From positions 1,903,607 through 1,967,606 of the forward strand of contig CM074809.1 of assembly GCA_037447605.1 (NCBI GenBank): a stretch of 64,000 bases of DNA. Direction: 5' to 3'. Position numbers and translations under genes: made by a program. Positions 55,987 to 64,000 of this stretch are shown piece after piece (within the stretch, counting starts at the first letter, position 1; each line of letters begins with the position of its first letter). The notes under the pieces were generated by a model that did not search any database, was not told the origin of the DNA, and worked only from the letters and a program-made list of their open reading frames with translations. The DNA is from Zygnema circumcarinatum (Eukaryota; Streptophyta; Zygnematophyceae; Zygnematales; Zygnemataceae).

Positions 55987-57058
55987 TATGCCGTCATCAT
56001 GCATCAACCGATAGTGTACTGTACAAATGTACGAGATGACGTCACCAACCGATACTGTACGATGGTTCAGAAATTAGGGTTTCGCTGCAGCGATTTGAAC
56101 AACCGGCGTCGTTTAGGGTTAGAGGTGGCGGAGGGAGGGTGAAGGCGCAGCCATGGCAAGAGGGGCAGAGGGCGACTGGGACGGTTGATTCTCCCTCGCG
56201 GCACAGCCTGTTGCGGCGAAGTCTCTCTCGTGGCGGCACATTCGGTAGAGAATGATAGAATGAAAGAAACGATGAAACCAAAAAAGAGACGGCCAAACGG
56301 ATGGGCGGCTTGGAGGGCAACCAGCTTCGGTTAAAGAGCTCGTATTCATGACACGAGTGCATTTCCAAACGAAAATAGAATAAGAAACCAAGGCTTGGTC
56401 TACTGAGCCTAGTCTTATCTTGGTAAGCATTTACTTAAAGTCATATGTAAAGAACCGTATTTCAGAAAAAAACATGGATAATTTGTGGGTCTTGGTGTAG
56501 AAGGGGACAGCGGCCAGGCTGTCCCAACTACAGTACATTAAAATAAATTCTCACGAGAAAAAAGCTTGAAATGGACAATAGAGCCAAAAAAGGGCTCCTT
56601 TGATTTGAGAAAATTGATCACAATCGCCATGCAAGCGCTTTCGACTGGGGTGGTCAGTTTCTAGAGGAGTGCAACAGTGATCTGAAACGTACGCATATGA
56701 TGCATTCATCATATGCGCATGATTCATGCGCTTAGCGTCGAGGCTATGCGTTTATGCATAATGCCATTGCCATTCTTTTTGGTATGAGTATCGCTTTGTT
56801 TTGAACAAGCGCTACAAACCACACCTCCCTGCAAGCAGAAAACGACTGTAAACAAGGCGCCACGTAGCAAGCGGCGAGGGATGCTCAGGCAGAACAGCCA
56901 AGGCGCTCTCCATGTGCGAGGCAGGATAGGAGGGAGGAGCAGAGAGGAGGGGGAAGGAGAGGAGAGAGAATGGGCGATATCAGAGTGGAACCAACGTTCG
57001 GAGGACTCCTCCATTAACTCGATTTCTCTGCTTTACATTTTGCAGGCATCAGAAGGAG
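55987..57058. other. upstream region of the RUS gene
   Basis: Probable promoter and 5' exon(s). A short frame at 56152 (MARGAEGDWDG then stop) in good start context could be a first coding exon, but its phase does not fit the acceptor at about 57044. A GAGGGGGAAGGAGAGGAGAG purine tract lies at 56945-56968. Confidence 0.35.
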
Positions 57059-60000
57059 ATGGAACGACGACAGAATGGGTTCGAAATGCACGTTGCAGAA
57101 TTTGGAAGGCAATTGCGCCAGCTTCAGCTGCAAGCGGAGCACGTCTTATTAGTTGGTAAAGCTCGTTGTGAGAGTCGAGGGACGCGACCTGACGGGGGTA
57201 ACTTAATGAACATTCATTCTAGTACAATAAATTCGACTCCTTTACCCAATAACGTTGGAGAAAAGCCAGCACTAAAAGATGACAGGCTCTTTACATCTCC
57301 GTCAGAAAATCAGGTGCAGTCTGTCAGTTTTGGCAAGCTTCAAAGAATTGGGAATCGGAAGATGCAGATTGCCGCAAGCACTTGTGAACAGAGTCAAAGT
57401 GTGCCAGGGAAGCTTTCTTATTGCGCAGCCTCCGAGCATCTCTCACAAGTGAAAGAAAATTGCACAGGACCTCAAACCAGTATCTCTGAGAAACAACCGA
57501 GGCGACAGCAGCAAAAGCTAGAAATGCTTCCATTATGGGAGAGGGACGATGGCAGGTTGCGCCAGTATGCTTGGGATGGCAGAAAAATTTGCTTGGTGGA
57601 CTCCTTTGATCACTGCAATGATCATGAGAGCCCAGCTTGGAGCTTTCACGACCGCTTACAACGGTCTTTTCGTCAACTCAGTCGCATAGTCAAGTCAGCC
57701 ATAGCACCACGTGACGTAGACCCTTCATACTGGTCTTACGTGCGTTGGAAGTCCATCCAAAGGACGATTAGCTCACTCCTACAAGTGCATGCAACGCAGG
57801 TATTTGTCACCTTGGTTGACTACTTACCTACATTCTTCATATCTGATCCGTTCGTAGGATGCTGTGTCTACCGTGCTTGCTTGACTTGGATGCCGCGATT
57901 CGATTGTGTATGCTGATACTAACACGTACGGTTTATTCATAACATACCAATTGGTGCTTGCAGTCTTTATTACTTGCTGTTGGTGTGGGGGCCAAGCGAA
58001 CGCTACCAACAGCAGCAGGCTTAACATGGGTTCTGAAAGATGGCCTTGGCCGGCTGGGTCGTCTCTCCTATACGGCAGCTTACGGCCGAACATTTGACTG
58101 TCACTTGAAGGTGAGGTGAAGTGTAGTGATGCTTTTTCATGCCGTGAACAGTTTGGCCAGATTGTTTGAAGACAATCTTTTAGGGAATTTTGTCTTTCAT
58201 GCTAACCACCTGATTGAAGAATAGCAGCTAGTAATGGCCAGTACAAAGTGAGTACGGGAAAATTCTACGAGCACCCAGCTCAGGCTAACCTTGGTGCCTG
58301 TTTGCTCTCTGGCAATTAATCTGAGAGTGTGGGGTTATATGGATTGCAGCGCGTTCGGTTTGGGACATCCGTCTTGTTCACTGCAAGCTTAGGGCTGGAG
58401 ATGCTGACTCCCTTGGCACCAAGACATTTCCTCCCGTTGGCCACATTGGCCAATGTGGGCAAGTCTATCAGCCTTGCAGCGTACCTTGCCACCACTGTAC
58501 ACACTCTCAGCTTCAGCCCCTGAACTTGCATGTATGAACATGTGTGAACATTCTACCTCATGCAAGTTTCTTATGCTTTTTTCCTTCCTTCATGTCCTTG
58601 CAGCCAGCAGTTCACAAGACCTTCGCTCTAGTCGACAATTTAGCTGACATTTCTGCTAAAGGCCAGGTAGTATGTGTTCCCACTGGATTGTCAGGCTGCT
58701 CCTGGTAACTATCATAGCCTCGTTGTTCTCCAAGGTTCGAACAGTTTGCAGCATATCCGAGCTGCTTTCGTATTCTATCACCGACGCAGTCGGACAGTAG
58801 AATATTAATTTTGCTGGTTAGAGGGGGCCATTTGTGTGGAAGTGTGGGCGCCACAGGCACAAACGGTCGTGGCAGACAATCTTGGGTTGGCGTTAGCCAT
58901 GATTCTAGGGGCTGCCTGTCGGAATAATGAGCGGTCAGCAGTTTTCACCAAACCTGTAGTATATTACCAACCTGTATGACCTTCTTTTCGTTGGCCATCA
59001 ATGGGTTTCTTTAGTATGAATGACTATTGATGGGGTCGTTCCCTTTATAGACAGCATGTCTCTGCCAACTGACGTTTCTTTCCTCTTGAATGGTGGCGGT
59101 TGGCAGCGTGAGAGCAGCTCTCCCTTTGGCCGTATTCCCAGCGCTGGCAGTACTGGACGTGTTCGCCATACAGCAGGAGCTCCGAGCTGTGCCTTTGCGG
59201 AGCTTAAATAAGGCAAGAAATGCCCCTCCCTTAACTAATCATTACGTTCTTTGCGAGATGAGCACCGTGTTGAGTGGTGTTCCACAGATGGCTGCCACAA
59301 TCAGTAGTGGTTCTCAATCATTCGAACGTTCAGAGGCTAAACTTATGCACGGGCATCGTGTGTTTTCTGTTTTAAGGCTGTAGAACTCACTCGTGTACTT
59401 TACCCTGTCTAGTGTCCTTTTGAAGAGTTTCTCGAGTTTTGCGCGCTTCTGCATGTTTGGATTGTTCATTAAGTGAGGAAAATGAGGATAGGGAGAAGTT
59501 ACATATTACGCAAGGTTGCTTGTCTCATGGGTACGTTTTTAGGAATTTTGTTTGATTCTGCTTTAGGACTTTTTAGGATTTTTAGGACTAAAGGCCTGAA
59601 GGCTTTTTCAACACAGAGTCCTGGTTTTGCTGCCATGCTTGATGCAACGTGCTGATGCACATATCAGCTGTGCATGTGCAGGAGAGGCTTGAGATGGTTG
59701 CACAGGCATGGCTGAAGGATCACCAGATACCTTCCGCTGAGCAGATCAGTCAGAAGGAAAATCTGTTTTTCCCGGACATACCAGGTGCACTTTGACGACC
59801 ACCTGCAGAATATCTGCATGCATGAGCGGTAGTGGGTGCGGTAGAGTGCTGCCTCTCAAGGTTAAGCATGTACACATGGCTGGGTTTAGTAAAGCTGGGC
59901 CATCGTCAAGGGGGCAGAAGGGAAGGAGACTATACCCGAACTCCTGCAAATGGACACTTTCTGTTTTTCATTGGGAAGGCATCTGGGATCCACTCTTATG

Positions 60001-61454
60001 GTTTCACTCACTCCGTAGTACGATGATCTTTATTTGCAACGAGTAGGAAAATGCATGTGTCACGAGATTTGTGATCTGAGAATTTGGTTCAAACTTTCTC
60101 CTCTACTATTGTTTAACAAGGTTGAATGGTATACAAAACGTTGGTCTTTTTCCCAAAAGCCTTCCATGACTTCCCTCATTGTAAAAGTGAATGTGGGTGT
60201 CCCATGGGGATGGCAGGGAGGAGGGGCCCTCCTTTGCATCTTGGGCCAATCGCGTTGCAGGCCGCACAGCCGCACGAGCTCAGGGCTCGTGTGGAGGATT
60301 ATTGCGGCGTTCCCTATGTTCTTTCACTTTGCCGCAGGAAGAGACCCTTTTGGCTGCACAAAATCCTTCCTCCCACGGTATGCTTTGTGCTCCGTCTGTC
60401 TACCACGAGGGTTTGTTCGTTTGTGGGGTTTTTTTTTTTGTTGTTGTTTCAGCTCTCTCATCAGAATGCTGCGGGGGTAACTTGTGGAAGATGCATTTCT
60501 TTCTAAGGTCATCTTGGTGACTCTTGTGCTCCCTGTTAGCCGTATGTGCTTTCCAATGTTGCCCATGTTCAGTGCCCCTTAACTTTGTTTACCTACTGTT
60601 CAGCTGCATTTGTATGGTTCACTGCCGCATGGGAAGTTTCCTGGTCCCAAAGTTTGGGAGGTGTTTCTTGATAGCATTTTCCTCCCAGAGCATGCAGCAA
60701 ATGAGAGGAGGTAAGGCTTTCCCTTTGCTTATTAGACGAATTCGGAGGCAATGCTTGGTAATAGTAGCCTGTCTATGGATGACTAACAGGAAAATACTGG
60801 TTGTGTTGTAAATCATTTTGGCCACAGTCGCAGCTTGTCCTCTCCCTGCGCGAGGATGCCAAAGCGAACGACGTAATGCAGGGCGTGTTGCAGGTGGGCG
60901 TCTGAATAGTCCTTCTAGAATGCCCCCCTGAAGTGAGATGCGTTTTCATGAAGTGGCTGCTTTGTTTTATTGAAATCCTCTTCCTTCGTGGCTACACTCT
61001 GAGAACTCTCCTTAGTGAAACTACTTTGATGGCTGCTTTGTGGGTTTCGACTGTTGGCTGTTGAGTGAAGGAGCGTGAGAGGACCTCCTTGTCGAATGGC
61101 ATTTTCCAAGGATAGTGCTCATAATCTGCTTTGCGATGGAATGTGTAGGCGAGTCATTTCCGAGTGTTAACTGAGCGAGCAGGGAATGATCCGACCCACA
61201 TGACTACACAGCTACACGTTGAAGCCAGGCCATGGCTGAGATCTAAGAGGATGGAAGGCTTCGATGTCAGTGAAGCCGAAGTGTGGGAGGTGATGCTGAG
61301 AGAGAGCAGAAGATTGGCAGAGAGGGATCTGCCGCTGTTCATGGAGGAGTTGAGAACTTCGGGATGGCACGCGCAGCGAATATTGTTGACACCCCGAGAG
61401 CAGCAGTCCTTTTCAACCGAGCCCCCCGAAGACAGGCTGCTACTAAAGGCTTGA
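57059..61454 (+). CDS. ROOT UVB SENSITIVE 6-like (DUF647) protein
   Basis: Exons 57059-57799, 57964-58110, 58350-58496, 58604-58666, 58857-58933, 59107-59212, 59682-59784, 60217-60377, 60604-60660, 60828-60893 and 61149-61454 give 657 residues from the first ATG of exon 1. The DUF647 core is clear: TISSLLQVHATQ, LAVGVGAKRTLPTAAGLTWV, LKDGLGRLGRLSYTAAYGRT, RVRFGTSVLFTASLGLEML, LATLANVGKSISLAAYLATT, FALVDNLADISAKGQ. The C-terminal part includes ERLEMVAQAWLKDHQIPSAE and WHAQRILLTPREQ. RUS proteins act in UV-B and vitamin B6-related root signalling (RUS1/2); RUS6 is needed for early embryo development. The intron after 59212 uses GC-AG. The 5' end is uncertain, since exon 1 can extend to an acceptor near 57044. 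The 60660 donor was chosen because the stronger-looking site at 60710 breaks phase. Confidence 0.88.
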
Positions 61455-62421
61455 GAGTCAAATTTCGGTCAACAATATTCTTTGTTTTCATAGCCAATTC
61501 GCATACAGCAGAATTGGTTGTCATTTTTTCTATTGTTCTTTTTTTAGAATAATGAAGAGGGGACGACTTTCGGTTCTTATGAACTTTGTGTGATGATCCA
61601 GACTGCTGTTTAATACTTACGCCATGTGTGCATGGGGAACCGCAGTGCATATTGGAAATTGGGCATTATTACAAGGGGCACAACATTTCAGTATTTTCGG
61701 TTTCCTTGTTTTCATTAATTTTGGAACCAAAAACGGATTGGACAGACACGAAATCCTAACCCTCAAACCAGCGACGATTGTCCTCGTCAAGGTGTGGCAC
61801 AATCATTTTTCTAAAATAGAAAATCAAGCTTTGCACCAATTTACATCGACCGATTGAATGTAGAGTTTGGTACATAAAAAAGTTCAGGCTGCGATGCGGC
61901 CGCCCGACTGTCTTGAAGATTCGAAGTCAATAAAGAATCCCAAGACAGGTGTTCGCACCCAATGCCCTGAAGGAATTTATTTGACGGCTACAGAAGTGGA
62001 GCTCAAGAGCGGTCTTCAGTGGGCAAGAGAGGCGGGAAACGTGAAACCCTAAAATCTGCAATTGGACATTTCTTCATCCGCCAACTAAGAATTTGAGGGC
62101 TTTACTATACTGCCTGTCCTCTCAAACCGGAATCATTACAAAAGCGGCCTCAGCGCGCATCATTTCTCCAAGCTGCAGAATTATTCAAACGGCCGTTTCT
62201 CTGTATCTATATATTACACAAAGGTGACGCTGAAATGATCATCCACGTGTTCTCTTTTCGCCAAAGAAGCACGTACGGACGCTTATTGCTCCTTCTACTG
62301 GACGGTCCCTGCTTAGCGCCTCATCCCTCGACCACCAAAAATATTACAGAGGAGGACCGCATCCGAGTCCTCCAGGTCCTCCAGGTCCCCCAGGACCCCC
62401 AGGCCCCCCGGCCCGCCCGCG
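61455..62421. other. 3' region of the RUS gene and convergent spacer
   Basis: AT-rich sequence without a supported frame. A 55-codon frame near 61876-62052 on the plus strand has no recognisable motif. The stretch 62365-62420 is CCCCCAGG-rich and lies just 3' of the minus-strand small gene. Confidence 0.35.
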
Positions 62422-62649
62422 CTAGTCCTTCTTCTGCATCTTCATCTCCATGAGGCGCGGCGGCACGCTCATGGCGCCGTCCACGGAGACCGTGATTCCC
62501 GCCCCGCAGTCCTCCTGCGCCCACAGCTTGTCGTCGAACACGTTGTCCCCGCCGCCTCCCTCGCTGAACATTAGCGACGCCCCGACCAAGATGAGCACAT
62601 TGCACGCCATTAGCGCACAGCACAGCCCCTCGCCGAAGCTCACCGTCAT
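62422..62649 (-). CDS. small predicted membrane protein, 75 residues
   Basis: A single-exon minus-strand frame starts at an ATG 62649-62647. It has a short N-terminal helix-forming hydrophobic stretch (LCCALMACNVLILVGASLMF) followed by an acidic loop, the segment DDKLWAQEDCGAG and a Lys-rich end (MEMKMQKKD). The codon use and hydrophobic segment argue that it is real. A long GA/CT tract lies directly upstream and would be its 5' UTR or promoter. No family was recognised; it could also be the first part of a protein with an exon beyond the TAG. Confidence 0.5.
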   Translation of the reverse strand: MTVSFGEGLCCALMACNVLILVGASLMFSEGGGGDNVFDDKLWAQEDCGAGITVSVDGAMSVPPRLMEMKMQKKD

Positions 62650-62769
62650 GCTGCCGGCCTCCCTCCCCTCTCTTTCCCTTCCCCCCTCTCTTTCCCTCCC
62701 CCCCTCTCTTTCCCTCCCCCCCTCTCTCTCTCTCTCTCCCCCCCCCTCTCGCCCTCTATCGCTCTCGCC

Positions 62770-62802
<33 letters not shown>

Positions 62803-62885
62803 GCACTCTCCCTCTCTCTCTCTCTCTCTCTCGCCCTCTCCCTCGCTCTCTCGCCCTCTCCCTCTCCCTCTCCTCTCTCTCGCCC
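62650..62885 (+). repeat. CT/CCCT microsatellite
   Basis: About 235 bp of almost pure CT, CCT and CCCT repeats with a few CTCG interruptions, immediately upstream of the minus-strand small gene. Confidence 0.95.
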
Positions 62886-63684
62886 TGAAGCAAGGTCCCT
62901 GCGAAACTTTGCCTCGTCCACGAGACGTTCTTTTTTAGGGCAGGCGGAGGCCGCCCGGCGGGGCCGCGCTTCCGTCAAGGTCGGCGGTTGGCCCGCGACA
63001 GAAATCGTGCTGGCCGGGCGGGCGGGCGGTTGACAGCTACGACCAAAGGGCTTTTAACGGTTTCGCTGACGTAGCAACTGTCGTGCCTGCCAAATGTCGG
63101 TGGGCCCTGGACTCAGGAAAACGACAAATGTACAGGCTGTACTTTACAGCGGTTAGAACGGGATAGAGCTGCCCGAAAAATTCTAAAATTCTAAACAAGT
63201 GCGTTTGGCGTCGGGTGGAGAAAAGGTCTCGAAAGCTGGACAACGGAAAATTGGAATCTGCCCGTCAAACATTTTCGTGACGAAAAACATTTTCAGGCAA
63301 CAAGAGTTGCTCGTTTCGTACAGTACGAAATGTTGACCAACCAATTGGAACAGGATTTTTCTACCAAGTTTTTTATTTGTTTCTCTTCTCTTTTAAGGAA
63401 TTCGTTCCGTAAAAGAAATCGATGCCCGGGAATCCGGGCAGCTGTGCCACGTATCCGGCGGACGGCAAATCTTGAATTCCTGCGCGAAAAAAACAAAAGG
63501 TTCGTCGTTCGTCAAAAAGTCTTCGATTGGTCGCGAGAGCAAACGTACGAAAACCGTACGGAGTCGACCGTCCAGCTCTGCCGCCCTGGCCGCTCCCTCT
63601 CTCCAAGGGCCGCGGCCCACTGGACGCGGGTCCCGCGGGGACCACCGTACCGTATAAGAGGGACCCCAGTGACCACGGCCGGCC
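62886..63684. other. upstream region of the right-edge gene
   Basis: GC-rich at first (62940-63040), then mixed. GTACGG/CCGTAC words near 63545-63560 and 63645 and CGTGACGAAAAAC / TTTCGT-type partial inverted repeats near 63275-63330. No frame supported. Confidence 0.35.
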
Positions 63685-63846
63685 ATGCGCCGCCTTTTTA
63701 TGAGCCTGCGGGGTAAGCAGACAGGGGACCTCGGACTGGGGTCGGAGTTCGAGCGTGCCAGGTCGAAATGTAAGCCTCGGGAGTTGACATTATGGTTCGC
63801 CGAAGCGCAGTCGCCGTCAGATGTGCTCGACCTCTTGCGATCACAG
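63685..63846 (+). CDS. first coding exon of a gene leaving the window
   Basis: An ATG at 63685 in the context GGCCATGCG opens a frame of 54 codons (MRRLFMSLRGKQTG ... FERARSKCKPRELTLWFAEA ... SPSDVLDLLRSQ) that ends at a CAG|GTTTGA splice donor candidate; without splicing it stops two codons later. The final 25 residues look like an amphipathic helix-rich region, as in organelle RNA-binding helical-repeat proteins, and the Arg-rich head could be an organelle-targeting start. This is inference only; no family assigned. The reading frame differs from its neighbours by good codon balance. Confidence 0.45.
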
Positions 63847-64000
63847 GTTTGATATTGAAAGCAGGTTCAGGAGAAATCTGACTTTCCCGTGGACACAGTC
63901 GGAGTACGAGAGAACTTGGTGGGATCAACCTAAACGAATCAGGTCTTATCCCCCCCTGGTGGAGATCCCCCGCAGCCATGCATGCTTTCATTCTAAGACA

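Noticed and set aside
60604..60710. RUS exon ending at the strong GAGGAG|GTAAGG donor
   Set aside because: It leaves phase 2 while the next exon must start in phase 0; the weaker GAG|GTGTTT donor at 60660 restores the frame. Kept as a possible alternative splice form only.
62646..62978. Arg/Glu-rich 110-codon minus-strand frame
   Set aside because: Pure translation of the CT/GA microsatellite.
1..64000. tRNA, rRNA or snRNA genes
   Set aside because: No cloverleaf with a GGTTCGA-type T loop and matched B box, and no rRNA core sequence, was noticed by eye; a covariance-model scan would be needed to exclude small RNAs.

Overview
The window is nuclear DNA of a streptophyte plant, either a land plant or a charophyte alga. 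The sequence alone does not settle which. The evidence is: multi-exon genes with GT-AG introns of roughly 80-700 bp; degenerate TTTAGGG-type telomere repeats; and several plant-type gene families, namely a TBL/PMR5 wall O-acetyltransferase, a DA1 peptidase, a NIN-like protein and a RUS (DUF647) protein. A run of 10 N at 54791-54800 marks a scaffold join.

Exon models below were built by hand from reading frame, splice dinucleotides, intron phase and recognised family motifs. For nearly every gene all phases close and the exon lengths sum to a whole number of codons. Layout from left to right: (1) 1-324, start of an acidic protein running off the left edge; (2) 2618-4886 (-), TBL/DUF231 protein; (3) 5.9-11 kb, a repeat island with a GC-rich foldback carrying a CATGTG array, two copies of a 947-948 bp palindromic element, a 523 bp relative and a small hAT-like MITE; (4) 12176-14417 (-), TLDc-domain protein; (5) 16.5-17.5 kb, another palindromic element and a degenerate telomeric tract; (6) 18.3-38.7 kb, a gene-dense island with MDP-1 phosphatase (+), DUF167/YggU protein (-), TFIIF beta (+), an eight-knuckle CCHC protein (-), a mitochondrial CoA carrier (+) and a 1359-residue NIN-like transcription factor (+); (7) 39.5-40.9 kb, a 25-bp minisatellite; (8) 42007-46933 (-), DA1-type UIM-LIM peptidase; (9) 47.2-56.0 kb, a second repeat island with a nested palindromic element, pogo-like termini and a decayed Ty3/gypsy element read on the minus strand; (10) 57059-61454 (+), RUS6-like protein; (11) 62422-62649 (-), a small membrane protein; (12) 63685-, first exon of a gene leaving on the right.

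The genes are unrelated housekeeping and regulatory loci, not a pathway cluster. Two divergent pairs share short intergenic regions that could act as bidirectional promoters: DUF167/TFIIF beta (about 0.5 kb) and zinc-knuckle/CoA carrier (254 bp). TFIIF beta and the zinc-knuckle gene converge within 161 bp.

I found no clearly new biochemical system. The most unusual content is the set of non-coding, almost fully palindromic elements with 8-bp target duplications. Three copies of one duplication, AAAAAAAT, bracket two abutting elements. There is also a dispersed repeat family carrying a conserved mini-ORF.
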